Source of the DNA: Oscillospiraceae bacterium | GTDB lineage: Bacteria > Bacillota > Clostridia > Oscillospirales > Oscillospiraceae | Direction: 5' to 3' | Length of the DNA stretch: 64,000 bases | Assembly (NCBI GenBank): GCA_015068245.1 | Contig: SVKU01000009.1 | Coordinates: forward strand, 1-64,000 | Shown here: one piece after another, positions 18,334 to 26,882 of the stretch | How the letters are laid out: each line of letters begins with the position of its first letter | Position numbering within the stretch: the first letter of the stretch is position 1 | Notes under the pieces: model-generated | Databases searched by the model: none | What the model saw: only the letters and a program-made list of their open reading frames with translations | What the model was told of the DNA's origin: nothing | Program-made: the position numbers and the translations under genes

Positions 18334-19785
18334 TTACCATTCAACAGGTGCGTATTCATCTGCGGTAATGTCAAACAGAACACGGCTGATACCACCGATC
18401 TCCCTGTGAATACGGGCAGATATCCTGCTGAGGATACCCTGCGTGATCTGGGCATATTCACTGCCCATAAGATCGGTTTTTGTGACTGCTCTGAGAATAA
18501 TGACCTTTTCGCTGCCGGTTCCGCCAAGAGCAGACTTATCGGTTAAAATAGAGAAAAACATATCCGCCATGACGATGGAATTTTCCATTTCCTCACTGAA
18601 AATGGCATCCGCGGCACGCACCGTTTCAATCTTTTCACGGGTGACCTCACCCACCACCCTTGACGCCAGTCCCGTGCAGGGAACGCTCTGGCGGTACAGC
18701 AGCTCACCGGACATTCCGATTCGGGCACCCACAGCATGAGCCTCGTCCTTGAACAGCCAGTTCAGTGGCTCCATAACGTCTGCAAAAGCAGTATCGATTT
18801 CACGCAGCTGCAGGTCGTCCTCAATATCGTTGTAAACCGTACCCAGGGCAAGCACTTCTGCGCCGATATCCGCCCCATGTTCTTCCAGTACTTTAATAAG
18901 CTCACGTTCGATGATCCTCCGCTTTTCATCGGCATCATAAACACCTTCAACAGCTGCAAAGAAGCGGTCTTTTGCATCGATACAGGTAAGCTCAATTTCC
19001 AGTTCTTTCAGGGCTTCGGCAGCATTCTCACCCTCATTTTCGGGCATGAATCCGTTGTCTACAAACACGCAGCTGAACTTATCGGGGATAGCCTTTACCA
19101 TCAGGGCTGCACAAACTGCGGAATCCGCACCGCCGGAAACTGCCAGCAGCACCTTTCGTCCCGCTGCCTTATTACGCACCATCTCCATGAGCTGTTTGCC
19201 CACATTGTCCAGCGTATGCTCTTTTTCCGCACAGCAGATGTTCAGCAGGAAGTTTTTTATCATAGCAGCACCGCCGGGAGTTTCCATCTTTTCCGGATGG
19301 AACTGAAGCCCATAAAGTTTTCTCTTTTCGTCTGCCACACCCGCCATGGGCAGGTCATCTGTTACGGTTATGAAATCAAAGCCTTCCGGCATCCTGCTGA
19401 TGCGGGTATCGTTGACAAAATATGCAGTCTGCAGGATATCCAATCCCTCAAACAGGGGACTGTATGGGCTGCATCGCATGCTTACCTTAGGCTCTTCGGG
19501 ACGTTCACAGGAAACCACCTCACCGCCCAAAGCCAGCACCATGGCATTGGCACCCTTGTCTATACCAAGAACCGGAATGCCCAGCGAGAACAGCTCCGGA
19601 TCGCATTCAGCAGCCTCTTCTCCGGCAGTTATGATGATGCCGGCAGGTGCAAACTCTCTGATTCTTTCCACCGGTACGGAACCGGAAACGATACGGGAAT
19701 ACACGCCGCACTGACGCACCCTTTTTGCCAGAAGCTCTTTGTACTTACCTCCAAGGTCCAGAACCAGGACTGTATGCTTATTCAT
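18334..19785 (-). CDS. GuaA-like protein lacking the glutaminase cysteine
   Basis: This 483-residue protein has the architecture of GMP synthase: class I glutaminase (about 1-185), ATP pyrophosphatase (SGGADS at 217-222) and a C-terminal dimerisation domain. GMP synthase converts XMP to GMP using glutamine. Here the nucleophile elbow GICYG is GIDKG, with Asp76 in place of cysteine, while His163 and Glu165 remain (QFHPE). The usual KPPGTIEWE end is replaced by DEYAPVEW, and DFGSQY at the start by DLGGKY. It may use free ammonia or act on another substrate. It follows the TauE-fusion gene by 15 bases. Confidence 0.75.
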   Translation of the reverse strand: MNKHTVLVLDLGGKYKELLAKRVRQCGVYSRIVSGSVPVERIREFAPAGIIITAGEEAAECDPELFSLGIPVLGIDKGANAMVLALGGEVVSCERPEEPKVSMRCSPYSPLFEGLDILQTAYFVNDTRISRMPEGFDFITVTDDLPMAGVADEKRKLYGLQFHPEKMETPGGAAMIKNFLLNICCAEKEHTLDNVGKQLMEMVRNKAAGRKVLLAVSGGADSAVCAALMVKAIPDKFSCVFVDNGFMPENEGENAAEALKELEIELTCIDAKDRFFAAVEGVYDADEKRRIIERELIKVLEEHGADIGAEVLALGTVYNDIEDDLQLREIDTAFADVMEPLNWLFKDEAHAVGARIGMSGELLYRQSVPCTGLASRVVGEVTREKIETVRAADAIFSEEMENSIVMADMFFSILTDKSALGGTGSEKVIILRAVTKTDLMGSEYAQITQGILSRISARIHREIGGISRVLFDITADEYAPVEW

Positions 19786-19800
19786 GTCCGAATTTCCTTT

Positions 19801-21312
19801 CTATAACAAAATCAGCGGAGCAAGGATCAGTATATTCACCGAAGGAACGGTGACTGTGTCGTTGCCGCCGTGGCTGAGAAGTTCCGTAAATGCTCCGGCA
19901 ACTGCCGTTATCAGTGCCGCTGCAAATATCCTGTACCATGCCAGATCGCAGGTCAGCAGCAGGCATAACATGCCTATCACAAAGGATGCCGCTGCCATGG
20001 CTATGCTGCCTTCCCAGGTCTTTTTGGGATCTGCTCCCTTGATCGCAACATGGTGCTTCCCAAACTTTTTGCCGCAAAGGGCTGCCGCAGCATCGCCCGT
20101 ACCCCACATAAGTATGGCAGTTACTGCGAGCCATCGCTGCCCCAATACTCCCCAGCCAAAGGCAATGAGCACCGCCATCATGGCGAACAGCAGAACCAGG
20201 CTCTTTTTTATCTCTCCTGCTTTGCGCTGCACAAGCAGGTCGGCAAACCAGCTGTATTTTTCAAATATTGCAATTGCGGGATATATAACAACAGCAAACA
20301 CCAACGAAGCAGCAGAAGCAGCCACCCAGTGTTCAGCCGTCACAGCCAGCACAACGGACGATGCAAACGCTACCAGATGAAGCAGTTTGCGGAACAGTTC
20401 CCTCGGCGGCTTCAGCCCAAACCGTATTGCCAGCAGCACGGTCACGGCAGCAGCGATATAGACGCAGTATTTGCCGAGGCAAATCAGTGTTTCGGATACA
20501 AAGGGCACCTTTGAAACTATGTTCCAGTAATAGATCATCAGCATGGCAGCTCCCAGCACCGTCAGAACAGCACCGGTGACAAGGCCAACGGTTTTTGTGT
20601 TTACTTTGTTTGCAAACCGGGCAGACACAACAGACCCAAAGGTGGCAACGGGAATACACACCAAAAGGGCATCATACCGCTGCAGCACTATGGCAGGCTC
20701 TATGACAATATGGCTCACCGATGCTATAATGGCGGTAAAGGTCATTATCAGTGTGCTTGTTCCTACCGCCTTTTTCATGTCCATGCTCAAAAACGCAGTA
20801 AACACCACCAGCATCATCATACCGCCGCCGGAACCGAAAAAGCCTGTGCCAAATCCGATGGTAAGCCCAAAAAACAGAGAAACGATTATCTGTTTTACTC
20901 CCAGTTTGTCGTTGTCGCCCATAGTTTGATCCCGCTGGGTATCAGGTTTGACAAGAAACCTGATACCGATGAAAAAGGTTAAAAACAGCGAAAACGCTCC
21001 CAGCACCACGTTGCCCGCCTTCCAGGCAGCGGCACTGCCCAAAATACACATAGACACAATGCAAACAAGCATTATCCAGCCATGTTTCAAATCAATGTTT
21101 TTATGGCGTATGTATATGGTCGTGGTGACCGCCGACCCCAGAATGTCCGAAGCGAGAGCAACGGCTGTTGCCTGATACGCTCCGGTATCACCGGAAAAGG
21201 ACGGACAAAGCACCAGCAGCATAGGAACCATCACCGTTGCGGCCGACAGTCCCGCAAGCCCGGTGCCAACACCCGCTCCAAGGGCAGCAAGCACATACCA
21301 GAAATATTCCAT
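19801..21312 (-). CDS. TauE/SafE permease fused to a CTP-transferase/dolichol-kinase-like domain
   Basis: This 503-residue membrane protein joins two families. Residues about 1-275 are a TauE/SafE-type anion exporter (GAGVGTGLAGLSAATVMVP and GFGTGFFGSGGGMMML repeats). Residues about 285-503 resemble phytol/dolichol kinases and phosphatidate cytidylyltransferases: RKLLHLVAF, GTGDAAAALCGKKFGKH, KTWEGS and ELLSHGGNDTVTVP. There is no stop between them. Start 21312 was chosen for its AAGGAG site; the open frame extends 30 bases further upstream without one. The combined function is unknown. Confidence 0.75.
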   Translation of the reverse strand: MEYFWYVLAALGAGVGTGLAGLSAATVMVPMLLVLCPSFSGDTGAYQATAVALASDILGSAVTTTIYIRHKNIDLKHGWIMLVCIVSMCILGSAAAWKAGNVVLGAFSLFLTFFIGIRFLVKPDTQRDQTMGDNDKLGVKQIIVSLFFGLTIGFGTGFFGSGGGMMMLVVFTAFLSMDMKKAVGTSTLIMTFTAIIASVSHIVIEPAIVLQRYDALLVCIPVATFGSVVSARFANKVNTKTVGLVTGAVLTVLGAAMLMIYYWNIVSKVPFVSETLICLGKYCVYIAAAVTVLLAIRFGLKPPRELFRKLLHLVAFASSVVLAVTAEHWVAASAASLVFAVVIYPAIAIFEKYSWFADLLVQRKAGEIKKSLVLLFAMMAVLIAFGWGVLGQRWLAVTAILMWGTGDAAAALCGKKFGKHHVAIKGADPKKTWEGSIAMAAASFVIGMLCLLLTCDLAWYRIFAAALITAVAGAFTELLSHGGNDTVTVPSVNILILAPLILL

Positions 21313-21403
21313 ACAATAACTCCTTGAATAAACGCAAAGCAATATTCGACTAATTTTTTATTATATACTTTTCTCCCTTTTATATCAATGCCAAAAAAGC
21401 TGA

Positions 21404-21435
21404 AAAGCCGTCCCGTTATCAGCGGAGACGGCTTT
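21404..21435 (-). terminator. rho-independent terminator of the FAD-Rieske gene
   Basis: A 9-bp stem AAAGCCGTC/GACGGCTTT, followed on the minus strand by a T-rich stretch, 11 bases beyond the stop codon of the minus-strand oxidoreductase. Confidence 0.65.
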
Positions 21436-21445
21436 GTCTGTTCTT

Positions 21446-22741
21446 TTATTCCATGTCCCCGGTGGCAGGGTTGTCTATAAGCTTACCTGTTTCGGTAAAC
21501 CGGGAGCCATGGCACGGGCAGTCCCAGGAATGCTCGTGGGGGTTCCATTTAAGAGCGCAGCCCAGATGTGGGCAGCGTTTTTTTGACGGCGTTAAAAGAT
21601 TTACGGCAGATTCCCCTCCGTTGACAAAAAGCTGCGTGCGCAAAATGCTTCGTGACGGAGAAAACACATCTGCATACGGTGTTTCTTTGCCCTGCACCAT
21701 GTCTGCCAGTATCATGGCGGCTGCCATGGAGGACGTCATTCCCCATTTGTTGTATCCCGCTGCGACATACAGCCCCGGCGTGCTTTTGCTGTATTGCCCG
21801 ATGTACGGCACATCGTCAAGGCTCATGCAGTCCTGTGCTGCCCAGCGGTACACTTCCTTTGATTGAGGGTAAACTTCCCGGGCAAATTCTTCAAGCATAT
21901 CCCAACCGCTGCCTTTTTTCCCGGTGCGGTGACCTCCGCCGCCAAGCAGCAGTCTGCTGCCGTGATTTCTGAAACTCATACCGTTCCCGGACCCATCTAC
22001 ATACATACCGTCCACATGCTCAGCATTTTCCAGTGCCAGCACATAGCTGCGCTGCTGATACAGCTTCAGAAAATAGGCACCGTGTTTGTTGAGAAAAGGA
22101 AAGTGGGTAGCAACGATGATTTTATCCGCCTTTATCCTGCCATAATCCGTAACAGCAGTCATACCCACAAGCTCCCGCACCCCGGTATTCTCGTAGATCC
22201 CAAGCCCACTTGACAGAGCCGATAAGAATTTCAGCGGATGGAACTGTGCCTGATGCTCAAACTTTACTGCCCCTGCTGTTTCAAAAGGCAGCGGCAGCTG
22301 CTTTTGATACGTCCCGGAATGACCAATGCTGCTCAGTGCATCCAGTTCCTTTTCCAGCACGTTGGGGTCGTTAAGGCTGTACACAAAATTATCCTGCCGT
22401 TCAAAATCACAGTCTATGCTTTGGCAAAGCTGAGCGTACTTTTCCAGGGCAGCATCATTTGCGTCCAGATACATCTGCGTCTTTTCCCTGCCAAATCTGT
22501 TGACCAGTTTGCGGCAAAAAAGCCCGTGCTGTGAGGTTATTTTTGCCGTGGTATTGGCTGTTATACCGCTGCAGATACGTTTTGCCTCCACCAGCATACA
22601 GTCGACTCCCGCATTTTGCAGCATATGAGCGCACAGAATACCGGTGATTCCTCCTCCGATTATAAGCACATCGGTTTTGGTATCACCGCTGAAAGGAGAA
22701 AAGACCCGCAGCCTTGCCGTGTCCTGCCATAAAGAAGCCAT
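21446..22741 (-). CDS. FAD-dependent oxidoreductase with C-terminal Rieske domain
   Basis: This 431-residue protein has an N-terminal DAO-type FAD fold (VLIIGGGITGILCAHML, about 25-41) and a C-terminal Rieske [2Fe-2S] domain with CPHLGCAL and CPCHGSRF (about 388-413). The family is widespread in Firmicutes; in vivo electron donors and acceptors are not established. GSGNGMSFRNHGSRLLLGGG and GYNKWGMTSS are typical family motifs. Monocistronic, between converging and diverging neighbours. Confidence 0.88.
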   Translation of the reverse strand: MASLWQDTARLRVFSPFSGDTKTDVLIIGGGITGILCAHMLQNAGVDCMLVEAKRICSGITANTTAKITSQHGLFCRKLVNRFGREKTQMYLDANDAALEKYAQLCQSIDCDFERQDNFVYSLNDPNVLEKELDALSSIGHSGTYQKQLPLPFETAGAVKFEHQAQFHPLKFLSALSSGLGIYENTGVRELVGMTAVTDYGRIKADKIIVATHFPFLNKHGAYFLKLYQQRSYVLALENAEHVDGMYVDGSGNGMSFRNHGSRLLLGGGGHRTGKKGSGWDMLEEFAREVYPQSKEVYRWAAQDCMSLDDVPYIGQYSKSTPGLYVAAGYNKWGMTSSMAAAMILADMVQGKETPYADVFSPSRSILRTQLFVNGGESAVNLLTPSKKRCPHLGCALKWNPHEHSWDCPCHGSRFTETGKLIDNPATGDME

Positions 22742-22817
22742 AAATCAATCACCGATTGTAGTATGTGCAAAAAACGGCGTATCATCATATGGTTGGAAAA
22801 CTACCGCTGTGTTTATG

Positions 22818-22846
22818 TTGATTTTTGGCACAAACTGAGATACCAT
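22818..22846 (+). promoter_or_regulatory. sigma-A-type promoter of the esterase gene
   Basis: TTGATT (22818-22823) and TACCAT (22841-22846) with a 17-base spacer, 34 bases before the start codon. Confidence 0.5.
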
Positions 22847-22880
22847 CTATATATGGTTTATTAATGAAAGGAAGCTATAT

Positions 22881-23756
22881 ATGTCTGAATTCACCACCAC
22901 TATCCGACGGATGTTTTCCGAAGGTGATGACCGCCGTGACGCAGGTCTTACCACGCCTGACGACATAATCCGATACGACGATATAGTTTACGGCACCGAC
23001 CCCCGGTGGCAAAGTCTGGACGTATACCGTCCAAAAGCTGCCGTCGGCAAGCTGCCGGTAATTGTAAGTGTTCATGGCGGCGGCTGGGTCTATGGCGACA
23101 AGGAACGGTATCAGTATTATTGCATGGATCTGGCTCAACGTGGATTTGCCGTGGTGAATTACACATATCGGCTTGCACCGGAGCATCTTTTCCCTGCTCC
23201 AATGGAGGACACAAACACGGTTTTTCACTGGGTGCTGAACAACGCCGAAGAATATGGGTTCGATACCGGCAGTATCTTTGCCGTGGGTGATTCTGCCGGT
23301 GCAAATATGCTGGGTCTTTACACTGCCGTGTGCACCAATGCAGAGTATGCGGCAAAATACGATTTTATCCCGCCTGAGAACTTCGTTCCCAAGGCCATTG
23401 GGCTGACCTGCGGAACCTACTCCATGAAAAAGGGCGACAAGCAGAACGATCCGCTGTTGGCAGAGTTTATGCCCAACGGCGGTACGGAAGACGAACAGGC
23501 CATGCTGGACGTTTTATCCGTCATCAACGAACGCTTCCCGCCTGTGTTCTTTATGACCTGTACCGGGGATTTTCTGCAGGAAGAAGCCCTGAAGCTTGCT
23601 GCGGCTTTGCAAAAGCATAGTGTGCCCCATGTTTACCGTTTTTACGGCGATGCTCAAACCGGGCTTGGGCATGTGTTCCATGTGAATATCCGTTTGCCAG
23701 AAGCCAAACGCTGCAACGACGACACCTGCAATTTTTTCCGCAGTTTGTGCAGATAA
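22881..23756 (+). CDS. alpha/beta hydrolase (HSL-type esterase)
   Basis: This 291-residue protein has the HGGG oxyanion loop (SVHGGGWVYGD, about 55-65) and the nucleophile elbow GDSAGAN (about 137-143) of hormone-sensitive-lipase-type esterases. A likely acid is Asp in TCTGDFLQEE, and the histidine is in GLGHVFHVN near the end. It is cytoplasmic (no signal peptide) and probably hydrolyses short acyl esters. AAAGGAAGC precedes the start. Confidence 0.85.
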   Translation: MSEFTTTIRRMFSEGDDRRDAGLTTPDDIIRYDDIVYGTDPRWQSLDVYRPKAAVGKLPVIVSVHGGGWVYGDKERYQYYCMDLAQRGFAVVNYTYRLAPEHLFPAPMEDTNTVFHWVLNNAEEYGFDTGSIFAVGDSAGANMLGLYTAVCTNAEYAAKYDFIPPENFVPKAIGLTCGTYSMKKGDKQNDPLLAEFMPNGGTEDEQAMLDVLSVINERFPPVFFMTCTGDFLQEEALKLAAALQKHSVPHVYRFYGDAQTGLGHVFHVNIRLPEAKRCNDDTCNFFRSLCR

Positions 23757-23758
23757 CA

Positions 23759-23799
23759 AATAATCCCCTCTGAAAGAAACACTTTCAGAGGGGATTATT
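23759..23799 (+). terminator. rho-independent terminator
   Basis: A perfect 18-bp stem (AATAATCCCCTCTGAAAG with its complement) just after the esterase stop codon. Confidence 0.85.
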
Positions 23800-23810
23800 G
23801 AATAGTTGGA

Positions 23811-24011
23811 GATGACTTTTTGCAAAAAAGTCGTCGCGAACGATACGCAGTCCGCGACACTGGTTCGTGCGCAAACACCTTAATCTCCATGCGATGTAAT
23901 ACCAAATCGAAGCCCAACGCAGTGGGTTCGATTTGGAAAGGAGGAGCGACGGAGTGAATGAGAGATGACTTTTTGCAAAAAAGTCGTCGCGAGCGATACG
24001 CAGTCCGCGAC
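23811..24011 (-). repeat. tandem 48-bp repeat containing tRNA-type terminators
   Basis: Copies at 23811-23858 and 23964-24011 differ at one base. On the minus strand the second reads as a stem GTCGTCGCG/CGCGACGAC followed by TTTTTT, an excellent terminator, directly after the displaced tRNA-Pro 3' fragment. It is probably the original terminator of the tRNA-Pro gene, duplicated once more downstream. The 105 bases between copies contain a CCAAATCGAA/TTCGATTTGG hairpin. Confidence 0.65.
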
Positions 24012-24014
24012 GAC

Positions 24015-24061
24015 TTGGTCCGAGTGACTGGGTTCGAACCAGCGGCCTGATGCTCCCAAAG
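24015..24061 (-). other. tRNA-Pro 3' fragment, attachment-site duplicate
   Basis: 47 bases identical to 25601-25647, the 3' part of the tRNA-Pro gene from the anticodon loop through CCA plus one base. It lacks the 5' half, so it is not a functional tRNA. This is the expected distal attachment scar when an element integrates into the tRNA 3' end. Next to it (24130-24200) the heptamer GTGGTCA occurs three times, which could be recombinase arm sites. Confidence 0.8.
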
Positions 24062-24409
24062 ACAGCAAAACCACAAGATATAGTATATATTGTATATAAT
24101 AATTCTTATGCTCACAAGATGTTGTTGCGATAAAAGTGGTCAATCCTAGCCAGTACAATAGTTCTTTTACTTATTGTGGTCAAAAAAGTGGTCAAAAATT
24201 GATACTGCCCGCTGTTCGAAATGAACAGCGGGCAAGTGATTTATTACATGCATTATAGCATATCTGTGAGCATTCGTCAACTGTGGACAATTACACTCCC
24301 AATTACCTTTTGGACTGATTGGGGATATAAAGAACTTCCCTCCGTCAAAATGACGGAGGGAAGTTTGTTCACGGATCACAACTGTTCGATAAATTGAAAT
24401 TTGACAGTA
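24062..24409. other. gap inside the tRNA-Pro island
   Basis: AT-rich sequence without a supported gene. It holds the GTGGTCA repeats (24130-24200), a GCCCGCTGTTC/GAACAGCGGGC hairpin near 24207-24234, and a CTTCCCTCCGTCA/TGACGGAGGGAAG hairpin near 24336-24365 that fits a terminator for the DUF4238 gene. Confidence 0.5.
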
Positions 24410-25411
24410 TTACAACTGCTTTATCTCATTGGCAATCATATGGGGCAAATCAAGAATTTGGGGATCTTTTTTTAGCAAATCTTGAACAAGGGTAAAATTA
24501 CCGTTATTAGAAAAAACACATCGTTCACTGTGGATAATGCACCTTGAATTGTAGTCGGTGATATCATCAATATCTTCCAGCTCTATAATCCTGCGGTCAT
24601 ATTTTTGTATCGCTCTATGGTATTCTCCGTCAAACATAGTCAAAATTATATCTGGTGCCACCGGGAAATCTACTTCAATGCCTTTTGATAAAAGACCAGA
24701 CATGGACATAAAAGGATGATGGATGTGTGGCTGGTTTGTAATCGGGCTGTCGGATGTAAAAAAAGGCTGCTCAGTGCGATTAATTTGTAAGATCCATGCT
24801 AAAGAAAAATAACTTTGCGCTATCTTATCTATTTCATCACGACTGGTAATCATTTTTCCGTGAATGTACGGCAGTTGAGTTTTGGGAACAGTGTATTTCT
24901 TGATTAATTCTGGAGAGGCTCCCATATCAGTTAGTGCTTGCTCCAAGCAATCGCCAGAATCAATCATCGAGTTGCGCACAGCTTTGACTCTGATATGTTG
25001 TAATGCCAGATGGTATGAGAAATCGGCTTTTTGCTGTTCTGAAATAAAAAAACAATTCTTAAGCTCCCACAAAGTCATTTCTCGTATTCTTCCAATAATG
25101 TGGGAAAGGTGTTTTTTGTAATCGCCTTCTATATGACGAGAAAAATAATTCTCAATATATTGCTCTTTATCTACGTTGGCTGGATCACAATCGGGCAGTC
25201 CGTATTTTCCCAGCTCTTCTTTTGTTAAAATACCAGTTAAGTCTATGTCGTAAAAATAATTTTCTTCTGCGACATCTAAGATATTATTAATGCGCTGCTT
25301 TTTTAGCTTTTTATCATAAACATGTAGTTGGTGTGTGCCAGGGATAGCCCATGCTTCTAAATAACATTGAGGCACATAATGCTGTTTCTTTTTCCTGTTG
25401 TCTTCCGCCAT
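24410..25411 (-). CDS. DUF4238 family protein
   Basis: This 333-residue protein starts with the DUF4238 hallmark KKKQHYVPQCYLEAWA (about 7-22). The middle is helical and includes FFTSDSPITN (about 230), also typical of the family. Function is unknown; members are sporadic and often lie in variable islands. The gene is visibly more AT-rich than its neighbours and is the only gene between the two tRNA-Pro copies, which points to horizontal acquisition. No ribosome site as strong as those nearby is visible. Confidence 0.8.
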   Translation of the reverse strand: MAEDNRKKKQHYVPQCYLEAWAIPGTHQLHVYDKKLKKQRINNILDVAEENYFYDIDLTGILTKEELGKYGLPDCDPANVDKEQYIENYFSRHIEGDYKKHLSHIIGRIREMTLWELKNCFFISEQQKADFSYHLALQHIRVKAVRNSMIDSGDCLEQALTDMGASPELIKKYTVPKTQLPYIHGKMITSRDEIDKIAQSYFSLAWILQINRTEQPFFTSDSPITNQPHIHHPFMSMSGLLSKGIEVDFPVAPDIILTMFDGEYHRAIQKYDRRIIELEDIDDITDYNSRCIIHSERCVFSNNGNFTLVQDLLKKDPQILDLPHMIANEIKQL

Positions 25412-25568
25412 TATTTTTCACCTCAATTTTGTCTGCAAAGAATTCATTATGCAGTGCTTCCTAAAGTTAAAAATCACTAATTGCCATTTGCCAAAAGGGA
25501 TTTCTTCCGTCTCTATAAAATTATGATATCACTTCACCAGGAGTATTTCTACATCTTGATTTAATAAA

Positions 25569-25602
25569 AACGCCCCCAAGAGCAACCGCTCTTGGGGGCG
25601 TT
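25569..25602 (-). terminator. terminator after tRNA-Pro
   Basis: A perfect 15-bp stem AACGCCCCCAAGAGC/GCTCTTGGGGGCGTT followed on the minus strand by TTTTTATTAA. It abuts the tRNA CCA end and would be brought in by the inserted element, replacing the displaced terminator near 24.0 kb. Confidence 0.85.
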
Positions 25603-25677
25603 GGTCCGAGTGACTGGGTTCGAACCAGCGGCCTGATGCTCCCAAAGCACCCGCGCTACCAACTGCGCCACACCCGG
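25602..25677 (-). tRNA. tRNA-Pro (anticodon TGG)
   Basis: 76 nt with encoded CCA. The acceptor stem pairs CCGGGTG with CACTCGG, the D arm has GGCGCAGTTGGTAGCGC, the anticodon loop TTTGGGA gives TGG, and the T arm has GGTTCGAACCC. All four arms fold. Confidence 0.95.
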
Positions 25678-26077
25678 ATAGTAACCGTCTTCAAAGTCTG
25701 CGACTTTGAAGACGAAAGGACTGCGGCCCGCTGCAGCGCACTCGCCTTACGGCTCGCACGTTTGCGGTCCGTAAAGTGATTTTTTCGACGTACACGCCGC
25801 CGAAAAAATAATCCGAACTTATTCGCACCTGCGGGTGCGAACTCTGCGAGGCCTTTGTCCTTCCGATGATATCTGCAATACTCGATACACCTATCACCTT
25901 ACGTCAATGCATTATACTATACCCTTCCTTTTTTTTCAAGAGCAAAAGGTGTCGAAGGTTTGCTGAGGTATTTACAAATCGTTCAAATATTGTTTATTGT
26001 TCGTTTAACAAAAATCATTGCCCTGTGCTATTATATAGTCACAGGATAATTCAATCATTTCTCCTTCTCTTAATTTG
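25678..26077. other. 446-base gap upstream of tRNA-Pro
   Basis: No gene supported. Hairpins are seen at 25687-25714 (GTCTTCAAAGTC/GACTTTGAAGAC) and 25821-25840 (TTCGCACC/GGGTGCGAA). The tRNA-Pro promoter must lie in the AT-rich part near 25.85-25.93 kb, but no single -35/-10 pair stands out. Confidence 0.5.
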
Positions 26078-26119
26078 ATAGAATCAACCGGAGGCTGCCG
26101 AACCTCCGGTTGATTCTAT
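26078..26119 (-). terminator. terminator of the HPr-like/thioesterase unit
   Basis: A perfect 17-bp stem (ATAGAATCAACCGGAGG with its complement), 5 bases beyond the thioesterase stop. Confidence 0.75.
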
Positions 26120-26123
26120 TTTA

Positions 26124-26567
26124 TCATCTGCGGGCGTAGAAGGTTGATGTTGCAGTTGCAACGATAACATCTTCCGCCCCCTCTACCCATGCTTTGGCGG
26201 TAAAGTTCCCAAGGGTTTTGCCGGACGATGAGCAGGTGGATTCAATAACCAGTCTGCAGTCCAGCGGTACCGGTTTAAGATATGTTATCATCATATTGAC
26301 TGTCTGGCACACCATCTCGCCGGCACACCAGTATGCCAATATGCCCATGCACTGATCGAACGTCGAAGCTATCATACCGCCATGAGTGACCCCACGGTAG
26401 TTTGATGCCCAGGACGTCATATCGTAAGCCAGCGTCAGGATCCGTTTTTCCGGGTCACAGTCTATAAAATGGGAATCCAACCTGCCTCTGAAAAGGTCTT
26501 CGGTTCCCTCCATCAGCACTTTATTGTACTCCACGATGGAGCTGTACATTCTTTCTTTCTCTGTCAT
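26124..26567 (-). CDS. PaaI-family hotdog thioesterase
   Basis: This 147-residue single hotdog domain has YRGVTHGGMIASTFDQCMGILAY (about 53-75), the HGG-containing helix start of PaaI/YdiI-type acyl-CoA thioesterases. The substrate is unknown. Start 26567 is chosen for AAAGGAACC before an ATG; an in-frame GTG 18 bases upstream overlaps the HPr-like stop region. Co-transcribed with the HPr-like gene, 10 bases downstream of it. Confidence 0.82.
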   Translation of the reverse strand: MTEKERMYSSIVEYNKVLMEGTEDLFRGRLDSHFIDCDPEKRILTLAYDMTSWASNYRGVTHGGMIASTFDQCMGILAYWCAGEMVCQTVNMMITYLKPVPLDCRLVIESTCSSSGKTLGNFTAKAWVEGAEDVIVATATSTFYARR

Positions 26568-26577
26568 AACGGTTCCT

Positions 26578-26814
26578 TTATTCACAAACTACGCTCTTTA
26601 CTGCGTTATAAAACTCTGCCGCCTCCTGCTCCGTCCCCAGTACATGAATGGTGATGGGCTTTGAAAGATCCAGGCTGAACAGCCCCATAATACTTTTGGC
26701 ATCTATGGTGTATCGCCCGGAAGTAACATCTATATCGCAGCTGCACATGGACGCTGCTGTTACAAAATCCTTTACATGGTTTATTGATGTCAATAATACC
26801 CGAAACTCTTTCAT
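26578..26814 (-). CDS. HPr-like phosphocarrier domain protein
   Basis: This 78-residue protein has the HPr fold pattern, including the regulatory-serine segment AKSIMGLFSLDL (serine near 43). The active-site loop reads SINHVKDFV instead of GLHARPA: a histidine (His13) is present but the ARPA part is not. It may therefore be a Crh-like regulator or an HPr of altered specificity rather than the main PTS phosphocarrier. An AAGGAG site precedes the chosen ATG. Confidence 0.75.
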   Translation of the reverse strand: MKEFRVLLTSINHVKDFVTAASMCSCDIDVTSGRYTIDAKSIMGLFSLDLSKPITIHVLGTEQEAAEFYNAVKSVVCE

Positions 26815-26882
26815 TAATGTCACTCCTTGTGATATAATGATTAATTGATGATATTATATCCTCACGAAAGGATAATTACAAT

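Noticed and set aside
23859-23963. Second degenerate tRNA between the tandem terminators
   Set aside because: Only a hairpin and a GAACCAGTG stretch resembling a tRNA 3' end are seen; no cloverleaf can be drawn.
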